From positions 284,375-348,374 of the forward strand of contig JAGTXO010000040.1 in the NCBI GenBank assembly GCA_019448385.1: a stretch of DNA of 64,000 nt, given 5' to 3'. Shown piece by piece: positions 1 through 11,674 of the stretch. Below the pieces are notes generated by a model. The model was given only the letters and a program-made list of their open reading frames with translations, was not told where the DNA came from and searched no databases. Positions within the stretch are counted from its first letter, which is position 1. Every line of letters begins with the position of its first letter. This DNA is from Diacronema lutheri (Eukaryota; Haptophyta; Pavlovophyceae; Pavlovales; Pavlovaceae). The translations under genes were made by a program, and so were the position numbers.

Positions 1-162
1 CCGTCGGGCTGTGCTGCACGATGCTCGGCGTGCACTTGTATCGATTAGACCGCACAGGGCGCGTGCACTGACGCCTCGGCATATTGTGGACATGCTTCTG
101 CTGGCGACTCAAAATTTTTAGGCTGAGTGGTCAATATCATGGCTGGGCCGCCAGGACGCAGC

Positions 163-1798
163 TCAAAATCCGCGCACTGCGCCATCGCCGCGCGCGCCGC
201 GCTCGCGCGCGGCTGAGAACTGGCCGAGCTGGACAACGCCGGCCTGCGCGGCGGCGAGCGCGCCCTCGAGCGTGCCGCGCCGGAGGTAGAGGCGGCAGTC
301 GAGCGACACGCACTCGACGGGCGCGCGCTCGCACGCGACGCAGCGCGCGCACGCGTCGTCGAGCTCGAGCAGCGCGCGCTCGGCCGCGCGCGCGCGCGTC
401 GCGAGCGCGAGCGCGGCCGCCTGCGGCTCGCGCGCGCACGCGGCGCAGAGCGCGCCGTCGGCCGGCTCGGCGCACGCGACGCAGTGCCGGCTCGCCCAAA
501 AGCGCTCAAGCGTCGCGCGCAGCGCTGCGCCGCCGCGCGCCGCCGAAGGCGGCGGTGGTGGCGGCGGCGGCGGCGCGCGCGCGCCGCGGCGGACGTCAAC
601 GAGCCATGCCTCGACGTCGGCGCCGGCGAGGCCGAGGACGCGCTGCAGCGCGGGCACGAGCTGCTTCGTCACGTAGTACGTTGCGTGCAGCCGCAGCGCG
701 CCGCGAGCGCGCACAAAGTCGCGCGGCGAGACGACGAGCTCGTGCAGCTTGGCGCGCGGCTCGCCGGCGACGACGACGTACGGCACGCGCTCGCCGTGCT
801 GCGGCGCGGCCATCGGGTCGGCCGCGAGGGCGCGCGCGGCGACGAGCGCACTCGGCGGCGGCAGCCCGCGGTACGAGCCGAGTCGCACCTCCTTCGCGAA
901 GACGAAGTCGCTCACGGGCGCGTCAGCCGCGGCCGCGCGCCGGAGCGCCCTGCGCACGGCGAGCTTTGCGGCGGAGAGGTCGCCCGCCGTGTCGAAGAGC
1001 GCGCGGAGCGAGCGGTCCATCGCCTTGGCGACGGCAGCGCACGAGTCGCGCCGCACCGACTCGAGCCCCTTCACCTCGTACGTTGGCGCCGTCTGCGCAT
1101 CGTGCGCCCACGCGTAGCCCGCATAGCGCTTCTTTGCGACCAGCACGCACGGGTCGTAAACCTGTTCAAACTCGAGCTCGACGGGGTGCGGCTCGGCGGC
1201 CGTGACGGCGGCGGCGATCGCGCGGCCGACGGCGAAGGCCTCGGCGCGGCTCGCGCCGGGCAGCTCGATGAAGAGCGAGTCCGTGTCACCGTACACGACG
1301 CGCGCACCGAGGTAGGCGCGCGCGCCGCCGTGTGCGCCGTCGGCCTCGACGAGCGCGATCGCGCGGCGGAGCGTCTGCGCGCCGAGTGAGACAATCGCGT
1401 CAGCGAGCGGCGCGCAGGGCATCCGGCCGGAGAAGGAGGCGGACGTGTAGCCGTACGTTACGTTGGCGAGCAGCTTGAGCCCGATCTGGCGCGCGTCGAG
1501 CGAGCGCCGCAGCCGGCGCAGGCCCGCCTCGTCGGCCGTGCCGCCGCCACCGCCGCCGTCCGCGCCGCCGTCCGCGCCGCCCGCGCGCAGCGCGCGCTTG
1601 AGCGCGGCCTTGACCATGAGCCGCGTGTCGAGGATCTCGCGCACCATCCGCGGCAGCACGCCCTCGCGCACCGCCGCGCTCACGAACGCCGTGCCGTTCG
1701 GCGCAACGAGCAGCTGGCCGCGCGAGGCGAGCATGGCGGCGTCGGCGACGCGCGCGCGCATGTCCGCGACGCCCACGCGGCACGGCGGGCCGACCGCC

Positions 1799-1843
<45 letters not shown>

Positions 1844-4800
1844 GCGTCGGCGGACAGCGGCGAGCCCGCGCGGCGCTCGTCGTCGGCGTTCACGCCGGTG
1901 CGCTCGATCGTCGACTCGGTCGCCGTCGTCACCGCGGCGGCTGCGGCGGCGGCGGCGGCGGCACGCGCGGTGTCGATGGCCGACTCGATCGTGGGCGCGT
2001 CGCCGAGCAGCGTGGAGAAGCACAGGTTGTACGCGGCCATAAGCGACGGGTAAAGCGCGCGAAAGTCCAGCACGATCACCGGACTCTCATAGTACCGCCC
2101 TTCCGGCTCAAGCAGCAGCGGGATGTGCAGCAGCGGGCGTTGGCCGGCAACCGCTGCCTTTGGCGGCGAGAGGAGTGCAAAACCGCGCGCGCGCGCGAGG
2201 CGAAGGAGGACTGACTCGACGCGCAGTTGCGAGCCGCGCGTGCACACCGAAATTAAATCGAGCCCGAAGACGCGCGCCAGCTCGCACATGCGGCCGATCG
2301 CCTCGAGCGCCTCCAGCACGCCCGCAAGGAGAAGCAGCCTTGTGCTCAAATAGGCGCTCGCCTCGCGCCGGCCGCGCGCGCCGCCGCGCAGCCAGCGCGA
2401 CGAGAGCGCGCGCGCGGGCAGCAGCGGCGATCGCACACCAAGGGTGTGCCGCACGACGCTCTCGAAGGTATAGTCGCGCAACTTGAGCTCCTCGCGCGCG
2501 AGCCGCCAGCCGTTCACGACGACGCGCCCGGCGAATGGCACGCCGTACCCGCCGCGCTCCGCCCAGCCGGCCGAGCCGCGCGCGCCCGTCGATCGCCCGC
2601 CGCGTTCGCCGCCGCGCTCGCCGCCGCCACCCGGCGGCGGTGGCGCGCGCCGAGCGCCCGCTCCGCCGCCGCCATGCCCACCGCAGCAGCCCACGCCGGC
2701 TCCCGCCGACGGCGGCGGGGCGAACAAGCCGCCGCGCGCGCACGCCGCAGCCACCAACCCGGTGTCGAACGCGCGCGTTCTCAAAGCGCGCGCTGCCTTG
2801 TCGTCAGCGGCGTGCGCTCCGCCGGCACCCTCAGCGTCGCCCTCGTTTTCGTCGTCGTCGTCGTCGCTGGGCGCGCGCCCGCATTCGAGCGCGTCGTGCC
2901 GCGCTTCGTCCTCGGCCGCACCGTCCTCGTCAAGCTCGCCCGCCAGCGCCGTCGCCGCCACGCCGACTACGCCGCCGGTCGCGTCGCGCGCACGTGCGCC
3001 GCCCGCGCCCGGCGGCGCGCGCGCGGTGCGCTCGGGCGATGCCGCACCCAGCATGGCGGCTGGTGCGGCGATGGCGGCCGCAGAGGTGGCGGTACGCGCT
3101 GGCGCGCACGCGCCGCTGGCCCGCTCCACGCCTGCACAGGCCGCTTCGCCCGCTTCCGCACCAGCCCTGGCCGTGGCAGACGCAGCCGCCACCGCCGCCG
3201 CCGCCGCGACCGCGACGCCCGCGACGATGAGCGCGTCGGCCGCGCGCAGCCGCAGCCTGCCGAGCAGCTCGCACATGGGCAAGCCGAGGGTCTCGCCCCG
3301 CTGCACGACGTAACCGACGGAGCTGCGCACCGAATCGTAACCGACAATAACGTCACTGTCCAACCGACGCACCAGCATGGTGGCAAACGCGACGAGCAGC
3401 GCGCGCTCCCCGCCGCGCACGAGCAGCACGTCGTCGAACGCCTCGACGCCACACGCGCGCGCCGACGCACTCGCACTCGCGCGCGCCACCGGCGCGTCGG
3501 CCAACGCGCCGGCGCCGTCCGAGCCGAGCGCGCTGCGCGCGTCGGCCGCGGCGAGGATTCGCGCGCCGTCCGCGCCGCCCGTCGCGGCGGCCAGCGCATC
3601 GGCGTCGACGAGCAGGCAGTTCGACACGCCAATGGCCGCGGTGCAACGGCCGGAGCACCGCGCACCGCAGCTGGCGCACCCGGCGGCGTTGGCTTCACCG
3701 CCACGGCCGCCGGCGCCGCAACTGCCGCCATCGGCGCGCGCACGAGCCTGCCCGCTCGCGGCGGCCGCGATCGCCGCGCCGTCGGCCGAATCGTCCCACC
3801 ACGCAATGGCGACCGCAAGCAGAGCGTCGTACGCCGGGTTGGGCAGCAGCTCGCCGCGCGTGTCCGCGAGGATTTCGATGGCGAGCGTGCGCACGCCGAG
3901 CGCGGCGGGCGCGCCGTCGGCGACGCGAGCGCGCGCCGGCGCTGGCGGCGGCAGCGGTGGCGGCGGGCGCGGCTCGTGCTGGGGCCGTGGTGGCAGCGCG
4001 TGCGGCGTGGGCGATGGCGGCGAAACGCCCGTCAAGCCGCGCGCCACCGGCTGCGTCGCTGCGCCGAGCGGCGGCAAAGGCGGCGCTGGTGCGCGGTGTA
4101 CACGAGCCGCGGGCGCGATCGCGGCACCGCCCTCGTGGTCGCTGCCGTGCGGCCATGTGTGAGCGCTGAGCCACGCGAGGGTGTCGCGCACCGTCGGCGG
4201 GTGAGGCGCGTACCGCACCGCCACGCGCGCGCCCGCGCGCGCGCGCCGCCGGCCGGCGGCGAGCGCGACCGCCGCTGCCGAGCGGTGCGCAAAGTCGCCG
4301 TCCATGGCGCGCAGAGAGGGCAGGATGGCTGGCCGCAGTTCAAAGGGCCGGTTGGCGCGCACGACGACGCGACCCGGCGGCGCGTCGGCGAGCCGCCGGT
4401 AGTGCGGCGCGCGCACGTCGACGCGCGTCACGCCGTGCGCGCGCAAAGTCGCACACAGCTCGGCCGCGCATGGCGGTGGTGCGCCAAGCCACCACGCGCG
4501 GCCGGCGCGCGCGCGCGGCGGAGGCGCGGCTCTCTGCCCGGGTGGAGGCGTGATGCGCTCGTCGCCACGCGGATCGGCCGTGCCGTGCTGCGGCGCAGCC
4601 GTTGGGCGCGTGCTCTCGACCCAGCCCGTCGCAGTCAGCACCGAGCGGAAAGGCGCGCGACGCTCCGATGCGCGCCGCGCGCCACGCGCGCGGCCAACGC
4701 CGCGCAGCGCGCCGCGCGCGCTGTCGGACTCGTCCGACGAGCTCGCGTCGGCCGTCGCGTCAGCGCCCACGGGCTCGCCACCCGCCGCGTCGGCAGCCCA

Positions 4801-6516
4801 GCCGTTGAAGCGCGTGGCGTCGTCGTACTTGGGCGATGCCACGCGCCGGCGCGCCGCGGGCGGGCTGGCGCGCGCGGGTGGCAACCGCACGGCCGGCTGC
4901 GGTGGCGGTGGCGTGGCCGACGCGAGAATGCGCACGTCGTCGCTGCCCTCAAGCTCGGAGCGTGTCGTGCCGTGCGGTTGCGAGGCGGGCCCGTCCGTCG
5001 ACGTCGGCGTGCGCTCCGCCCGCGCAGTTGGGCGCGGGCTGGTGGTGGTCGCACTCGCTGCCAAGCTCTCGCGCCCGTGCAGCTCCGACGCAGGTGGCGG
5101 CACGAGCGGCGTGTGCTGTGCGGGCGGCTGCGCCGGATGCGGCGGCGGTGGCGTCGAGCGCGGGCTGGCGGGCGACGGCGAGGGCTGCGCCACGAGCGCT
5201 CGGGCTGCCGGCGGCGGTAACGGCCAAGCGTAACGGTCGATGCCACCGTGACGCTTGGCCGTTACGCTTAGGCGCGGCGCATGCACCGCCGCCGCGGAGC
5301 TCGCCGCTGCCGCATCTGCGCGCGTGGGCGCAGCAGCCGCGCCGCGCACGCCGCCGCTCTCGTCCTCGTCGTCGACGGGCAAGAGCGCGGCCATTCCCGC
5401 AGCAGCGGCCGCAGCAGCGGGCACTCCAGCGCAGCGCGGCGGGCGCGCGCCGACGGTGGGCGGCGAGGACGTGCGCGCGGTGCTCGCGCCGAGCAACGCC
5501 ATGCGCAGAGCGCGGGCCGAGCAGCCTCGCGCGCCAGCGGTGAGCGCAACGCCGACCACGCAGCCGGCGCTCGGCGCGAGACCGCCGCCGCGCACAGCGC
5601 GCGGCGGCTCGCGGCTGACGGCACACTGCGATGCACACACACACGGCGCGCAGCACGCGTCAGCGCCCGCCGCCGGCGCATCCGCGCCGCCGCTTGCGCC
5701 GCGCGCGCGCCTCGCGGCGTGCGCGCCCGCGCCGTCCGTGTCGGCCGCGTCCAACACGTGCGCGCGGCCGTCACGCGGCCGCTTGCGCGGCGACGGCGAG
5801 CCCAGCTGTCCGGCGGGCGCGCCGTGCGGCGCATCGGCCGTGGCAGCGTCAATAGTGGGCGCATGCCACGCACTGCCGGGCATCGAAAGGGATGGAGGCA
5901 TCGGAAGCGATGGCGGCGGCACGCGCTCCGCGGTTGGCGGCGCGGCTCGGCGTGCAGCGAACGCAGACGGAGGCCATATTGGCGTGCTGACTGGAGGACG
6001 GCAGCCATCGTGCAAGCCGGGCTCGTCAGGCGCGGGCGGCGGCGCGGGCCGCGCGGGCTCGGTGGGTGGCGCGGCTGACGCCTGGCGCGGCGAACAGCGC
6101 TCGCCACTGCGCTGTGCGAGCACAGATCCATTCGCCGGCGCTCGCGCGCCTGCGCCCGCGCGCGCGCGCGCGCGCGCGTCGATATCGTTTGAATTGCGGC
6201 GGCCCGCGCCGAGGGCATCGTCGTCCAGCACGCACTGTGCGTGTGTGTCTGCTTGCCACGCGCACGGAGGCGGCGCGCCATGCGGCGACTGCGCCTCCCA
6301 TCGCCTCATGCGCGCGCGGTGTCCATCGCTGAGGGCGCCATGCGCGCCGGCCGCGCCCTGCGCGCGGTCCGCGCCGCCCGCGCCGCACGCGCCGCGCGCG
6401 TCTTTGCCCGCGCCGCGCCCGACGCGCCACACCCATTCGCCACCGTCGCCCCCGCAGCTGTTGAGCCCGCCATCGTCACTCCCGCCGCCATCGCTCTCAT
6501 CCTCCACCCCCTCGCC

Positions 6517-6548
<32 letters not shown>

Positions 6549-6960
6549 TGAGCGCGGCCACGCGCGGCGCGGGCGCGTCCGCCTGCGTCGCGCTAAGAAT
6601 TTCGTCGACCGCAGCGGCCTCGCGCGCGGCGGCGCGCTCGGCGGCGCGCGCGCGCACTTCGCGCTGCGAGAGCGCGGGCGGCAGTTGACTCAGCTCGATA
6701 CCGAGCTGCTCACACTGCGACGCGCCCCCGTCGCCGTCGGACGCACGAGCGCCAGCCGCCTCGCCCACCGGATGCTCGCCCACCGGACAGTCCGGTCGGT
6801 CGCGCACCGGATTGTCGCGCGCCGCCGGGCGCTCCGCCGGGCCGCATGCGTCCGCGAGAACGGCGGGCAATCCTGAGGCAGCAGGCGGGCACACGCGTAG
6901 CTCGTCGCTTTGCCCATGCTGCGCGATGTCGCGCAGGCGCTCGACATCGCGGCCATCGTA

Positions 6961-6998
<38 letters not shown>

Positions 6999-8973
6999 GC
7001 GAGGCGGAATCGGCGCCAGACGGGGAGGAGCCGGGCGGCGAGGGTGGCAATGGCGCCCTTACGGATGCAGCTGCGAAGTCGCGACCATTCGCCCAGCCGC
7101 ACGGCGAAAGTGCGCCGGTTGCTTCGGGCTGCTGGGAGGCGCTCGCCGCTTGCGCGAGAAGCGCCGCGACGAGGGCGCCATCCTGCGATAAGGAACAAAA
7201 ATGGGGGCTTGCCTTCTCATCGACTCCAAGCTGCGATGGAGGCGGCGAGCGCGCGCCTGGCAAGGGCGCGCCGTGGAGCTGCTCGCGCCGCTTGCGCCGA
7301 GCGTGCTCCTTGGCACTGCTCGCGTCGTGTGCAGGCCCGCCCGGCTGCCGCCCCGCCCCCGCCGCCTCGTCGCCCGAGCCGCCGTCGCCCGAGCCGCCGT
7401 CGCCGCCGTCCACACCGCACCCATCTGCGCCGCCGCCATTCGCGCCGTCGTCGTCCGCCCCGCCGCCTGCGTCGACGCGCAGCGCCACGCCCAACGGCTG
7501 CTCGCCAGGCCTGTCACCTGCCGAGCCGAGCAGGGCGCACAGCAGTTGCGACGAGGGCGTGGCGTGCGCATCCAGCTGCTGCGACCACGGGGTACCCTGC
7601 GGCGCGCTCGGCAGCGGTGCACGCGGCGTGGGCGTGCCCTGGGCGAGCGGCTCGGACGTTGGCCGCGCTGACGATGGCGTCATTCCAACCCCGTCCTCCG
7701 CCACGCCGACGGGCGCGCCGACCGCGGGCGAGATGCAGGGTGCGGGCGTAGGCGCGGGCGAGGGCGCAACCGCCGAGTGCGCGCACAGGGCGACCGCCTC
7801 GGCGAGCGCCGCGGCCATGCGCGCGGACGCAACGGTCGGCGCGTGCGGCGCGGGCTTGCGCGCGCTCCCGAGCTGAGAGTCCGTCGTCAGGCCACCGAGC
7901 TCGATCGACGGTTCGTCCGTGCCGCCACCGCCGCCACCGCCGCGGCCGCCATCACTCACGCTGCCGCCCGCGCCCGCGCCGCCCTCCGCCGCCGCCGCCG
8001 CCGCAGCGCGCCTGCGCGCATCCGCAGAGCGCGCCGCGTCGGAGCGCGCGCGCGCCGCCTCCTCCTCCCACAGCGTTCGGAGCGAGCCTACTTGGAGGCT
8101 CGCCCAGCGCTCGGCGGCCGCGCCAGGCGGCGACGCTCGCTCGCACGCGTTTGCGATCTGCTCCGCCACGCAGTCGAGCTCAAGCTCGCACGTGCCCATT
8201 GGCCGCGCGCCCGCCGGCGACGGCGGCCCCAGCGGCGCGTCGCCCGCCGCCCACGCGCGCCGCCACCGCTCGGCGGCGGGCGCGCCTGCGGCGGGCGGTG
8301 TGCGAGCGGGTGGGAGGGCGCCTCGGTAGCTCGCGCCCGTGAGCCTGAGTTCGCCCATCCCGACGAGGTTAAAATCGGCGAAGAAGCGCAGCCAGAAGGG
8401 CACGTGGGCCTCGTAGACTTCCCAACGGCGGCCGAGGATGCAGCCCGCGTGCAGCAGCGCCGTTACGCGTGGCACGGCGGCCGGGTCGACGAGGCAGAGC
8501 TTGAGCAAGCTGCACGGCGTAGCGTGGTACCCGTAGATCGGCGTGCCGCTCCGCAGTTTGGCCGCAAAGACGTGCTCGCGCTCGCGCGCGCCGAGCGCGC
8601 CGCCGCCGCCGGCGCCGCCGCCATCGCCGCCGGCCGCGGCCGGCGCGGACGCGGCGAGCGCCGCATTGACGCTGCGCGCGAGCTGAATGATGAACGCAGC
8701 CACCTTGCCGCTGTCGGCCAGGTTGACCTGATCCGGCTCGAGCCGGATCAGCACGTACGGGAACACGCGGTGCACGTGCACTAGCGCGCGCTGGCCGGCG
8801 GCGGTCGCACCGTAGATGCGGAAGACAGGCACGCGCGCGAGCGGCGCGCCGCTGACCTGCGAGTTAGAGAGGTCGAGTCCGGCGACGGGCGCGCCCAGGT
8901 AATGGTCGATCACCACGATGCGCACGCGCGCCACGTCCTCGTCGGCCGGCGACGACTCGCGTGTCTCGCCCAT
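163..8973 (-). CDS. REV3: DNA polymerase zeta catalytic subunit (REV3-like)
   Basis: Catalytic subunit of translesion polymerase zeta, which extends from mismatched or damaged primer ends in the nucleus. It is a 2,936-aa B-family polymerase in one uninterrupted exon. The N-terminal REV3 domain (about residues 15-230) reads through a VFRIYGATAAGQ segment and a VFPY motif. A long, low-complexity centre with Asp and Pro runs follows. A degenerate exonuclease domain has the REV3-like GYD..RSS.GYV signature. Polymerase motif A (DFRALYPSL, near residue 2303), motif B (KLLANVTYGYTSASFSGR, near 2500) and motif C (YGDTDS, near 2562) are intact. The C-terminus carries two Cys clusters: CVAC/CAAC, and CVAC..C....C, the latter expected to hold an iron-sulphur cluster that binds POLD2/POLD3. 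Poly-Ala insertions lie between motifs A and B. The start sits 51 bp from a divergent gene, which suggests a shared promoter. Family assignment is very secure. Confidence 0.96.
5217..5265. repeat. Perfect 15-bp inverted repeat inside REV3
   Basis: The arms 5217-5231 (GTAACGGCCAAGCGT) and 5251-5265 are exact reverse complements separated by 19 bp, and the loop contains a second short complementary pair. It lies in the disordered central part of REV3 and stays in frame. It may be a fold-back insertion remnant or an mRNA hairpin; no function is evident. Confidence 0.8.
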
Positions 8974-9024
8974 CGACGCATGCCGGCCGGGGCGGGTGCA
9001 TCAACATTAGAAAGTGAGCGGCGC

Positions 9025-10629
9025 ATGGCGCCGTGGTGTGCGGCGCCGATCCCTCGGCAGCTCGTTGAGCCGCGGGCGGACGCGGCGGCGCCGCTGGCCG
9101 AGGCGCTCGGCGAGGCGGGGCGCTTCCTCGACGCACGCTGCGCGATTGCGCCTGCTGCGCTCGGCGCGCTGCGCGCGGCTGAGCGCTGCGACGGGCGCGG
9201 CGTGCACGACGGCGACGAGCCGCGCCTCAACGCGAGCGCGTGGGGCCTGCCAGCCGCGGGGTGCCCCGCACCGTCGGCCGAGCTGGTCGGTGCGTACTCG
9301 CGCCGGCACGCGTGGCTCAAGGCTCAGGGCCGCGTCCTCCAGTACTGCTATCACGCACCGCTCGGCAACTACCTCGAGGCGCTGCCTGCGGCCCTGCTCA
9401 TCTCGATCCTCGTCGACCTCGCGCTCGTGCTGCACTGCGATGTGCGGCCGGGCGACCACATGGCGCAGTTCCGAACCAAGGTGGCGAGCGTCCTTCCCCG
9501 CTACTTTCACGGCCCGCATATTGACTGGTCAGGCCGCGCGGCGCTCCCGCTCAACGCGACGGACCTGCGGCAACGCGCGGGCGCGTTTGGCGTGCTCGCG
9601 CGCGCGCGCGCAGGCATGCGCGCGCAGTTGAATATCCGCGCGCAGCCTAGCGCGGTGCTCGCGAACGCGCGCAACCGCGCGCGCCTTCGCGCCGCGCTCG
9701 GCGCGCCCCTCGCCGACCATCCCAACCTCGCCGGCTGCCTGCTTCGCTTCCTCCTCGCGCCAACCGCGCGCCTCGGCGCGCTCGTCGGCGCCGTGCAGCA
9801 CGCGCCGGCGGCGACGGCGGACGGGCGCGCGCTGCGCGCGGTCGCTATGCACGTGCGGCTGGGCGACCACTTCTTGGGCGCGACTCGTGGCAAGGACGCC
9901 GACTCGCGCTCCGTCGCATACCAGCGCGACCCGCTCCGCGCCATGCGCTGCCTGCTGCGCGCGGCCGCCGAGCGCGCAGGCGGTGGCGGTGGCGGCGGCA
10001 ATGGCGGCGGCTGCCTGCAGGCAGTGGTCGTCTCCGACTCGGGCTGGGTCGAGGCGTGCGCACGCCGCGTCCTGCGCGCCGTCGCGATCACACCCGGAGT
10101 GGCCCTTCACCCGCACAAAAGTGCCGGGCGCGCGCTCGGCGACGGCGCCGTGGACAAGCTGGTCACCGACTGGTGGCTGCTCGCGCAGAGCCGCGGGCTC
10201 GTCATGTACGTCGACGGCAGCTCGTTCTCGCGCATGGCGCGCGCTTTCCGCGACGCGAGCGACCCGCTTGGCTGGAGCCTTGTTATCGGCCATGCGCTCG
10301 CCGCCGAGCCGGCGGCGTGCGAGCAGCCGCGCGCGGCCGAGACGGCGGTCGCCGACTGGTCACGCGCGCCGTTTCGCCTTTCCTTCTGCGCCGCGGCCAT
10401 GCCGCTCGGCTGCGCGACGCGCGGCATGTGCGCGCTCGCGCGCGCGCCGCTCTCCGGCGAGGGCGCGCTCGCCGCGCTCGTCGCCGCACTCGCCGCCACC
10501 GCGGCCGTCGCGCTCGCGCGCACTGTCCGGCGCGCGCTCGCGTGGCGCGCGCGCGGCCGCGCGCAACACGAGAGCGAGCTCGCGCCTTTCCTGCGGCCGA
10601 GCGGCGATGCCGCGGACGCGGACGGATGA
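9025..10629 (+). CDS. Fucosyltransferase-like glycosyltransferase
   Basis: About 534 aa. Seen in the sequence: a GNYLEALPAALL segment, an HVRLGDH motif resembling the H-x-R-x-G-D of alpha-1,2/1,6- and O-fucosyltransferases, a VVVSDSGWV strand, and a late LVTDWWLLAQS...SSFSRMA block like the D-W-x-L-L-S...S-T-F element that closes the nucleotide-sugar site. These suggest a GDP-fucose-dependent transferase of the GT11/GT23/O-FucT fold, but the exact family is not resolved. A hydrophobic stretch near the C-terminus (about residues 485-510) is followed by Arg, so the topology may be C-terminally anchored; no clear N-terminal signal was seen. The ATG at 9025 is preferred; an in-frame ATG at 8980 would leave only 6 bp to the REV3 start. 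Confidence 0.55.
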   Translation: MAPWCAAPIPRQLVEPRADAAAPLAEALGEAGRFLDARCAIAPAALGALRAAERCDGRGVHDGDEPRLNASAWGLPAAGCPAPSAELVGAYSRRHAWLKAQGRVLQYCYHAPLGNYLEALPAALLISILVDLALVLHCDVRPGDHMAQFRTKVASVLPRYFHGPHIDWSGRAALPLNATDLRQRAGAFGVLARARAGMRAQLNIRAQPSAVLANARNRARLRAALGAPLADHPNLAGCLLRFLLAPTARLGALVGAVQHAPAATADGRALRAVAMHVRLGDHFLGATRGKDADSRSVAYQRDPLRAMRCLLRAAAERAGGGGGGGNGGGCLQAVVVSDSGWVEACARRVLRAVAITPGVALHPHKSAGRALGDGAVDKLVTDWWLLAQSRGLVMYVDGSSFSRMARAFRDASDPLGWSLVIGHALAAEPAACEQPRAAETAVADWSRAPFRLSFCAAAMPLGCATRGMCALARAPLSGEGALAALVAALAATAAVALARTVRRALAWRARGRAQHESELAPFLRPSGDAADADG

Positions 10630-10746
10630 CCGGTGCGGCATGATCCGCATGAGCGAGCTTCCCGCCGGCATGAATGAATCCGGAAAATGTTCCGCCAGCG
10701 TCCTGCACCAGTCCGGGCTGCTCGAAGTAATTTACTTTCAGCTGCG

Positions 10747-11201
10747 ATGTCGCGCTTCATTCTTCGCGTGCTCTTCGCGGCGATGTGCCTGGCGGCGGTT
10801 GCGAACGCCTTCCAGGGCCCGATGCTGAAGGGCAGCCGCCTGGGTGAGCGCGACGCACACGCCACACTGCGTGCCCGCCGCGCGCGCCTCGGCTCGCCTC
10901 GTCGGCGTGCCCGCACGCGCAGCGCCGCCGGCCCTCGTCACTCATGTGCGCGCGCGCCGTGCGCAATTGCGCCAACCCTCGCGTGTGAGCAGCGCGTTCT
11001 GCCGTCGCGCAGACGGCGCAGCCGACGATGGTCCTCGAGTCCGCGCCGAGCCAGCTCGTTGAGGTGACCAACGCGCTCCTCGCCGCGAAGGAGACCGACT
11101 TTGGTGGCTACACCGGCCCGGCGGTCGGCCTCGTCATCCTCGGCGTGCTGCTCGCCGCGCTGACCAACCCGTACGATGAGCTCAAGCCGCCGGGCAAGTA
11201 G
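10747..11201 (+). CDS. Plastid-targeted small single-TM (thylakoid-type) protein
   Basis: Two exons, 10747-10843 and 10993-11201, joined by an intron with a GTGAGC donor and a GAGCAG acceptor; only this acceptor keeps the frame. The product is about 101 aa. The first about 22 residues are a classical signal peptide ending in ANA-FQGP, the A/F junction that marks bipartite presequences of haptophyte and heterokont plastid proteins. An Ala/Arg/Ser/Thr-rich transit segment follows. The mature part begins near MVLESAPSQLVE and has one TM helix (GPAVGLVILGVLLAALTNP) and an acidic/Pro tail. The size and topology fit the small one-helix subunits of photosystem II or b6f (PsbW/PsbX-like), but I do not recognise the family. 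It was identified from splicing, since neither exon is a long open frame. Confidence 0.7.
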
Positions 11202-11674
11202 GTGCCACGCTGACGGTGACGCCTAGGGCGCGTGCGGCAGAGCACTTGCCCAGTGGGTCATGCGGCAGAGGCGCAGAGCACCCGGTGGGTCATGCGGCAG
11301 AGCACCCGGTGGGTCCGCCGCGCGCGATGCGGACGCGGACGAAGCGCCTGCGCACTCTCGGCTGGCCCTTGCCTCGCTCCGTGCGCATGGGCTGGTGGCG
11401 GCGATGCACCCGTTCTGTGGCGCGAGCTGCCGCCCTACTGCACGGTGGGTCCGCGCGCGCGCTCTGCTCTCACCGTGGCCAGCGGCTTGGCCCACAGAGT
11501 GTCGCGAGCAGCGGTAGCACGCACTTGTTGATCCAGCACTCGGCCTCGCGGGCAGGGCGACCACGCGGATCGTCAGAGTGCACTGGCAGATCGTCAAGAC
11601 TTGATCAAAGAGTGCGCGTCTTGCACTCTTCGAGCACAGTCCCCCGACGTCCCAATGTTTAAAATCAGCGCGAC
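11202..11674. repeat. Intergenic stretch with short tandem repeat
   Basis: No gene was seen in this 473-bp gap. Positions 11231-11317 hold about three imperfect units built on GCGGCAGAGCACCCGGTGGG (unit 24-32 bp). The rest is unstructured GC-rich sequence that includes the 3' UTR of the plastid-protein gene and the upstream region of the exonuclease gene. Confidence 0.55.

Noticed and set aside
84-1389. Plus-strand open frames over the REV3 C-terminus
   Set aside because: Highly Arg-rich; the minus strand encodes the invariant polymerase motifs here.
2446-5220. 924-codon plus-strand frame inside REV3
   Set aside because: Antisense frame with Arg/Ala bias; overlaps the polymerase reading frame completely.
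8902-9024. N-terminal extension of the fucosyltransferase-like protein
   Set aside because: It would overlap the REV3 start codon and has His/Arg-rich, non-conserved-looking sequence; the ATG at 9025 is sufficient.
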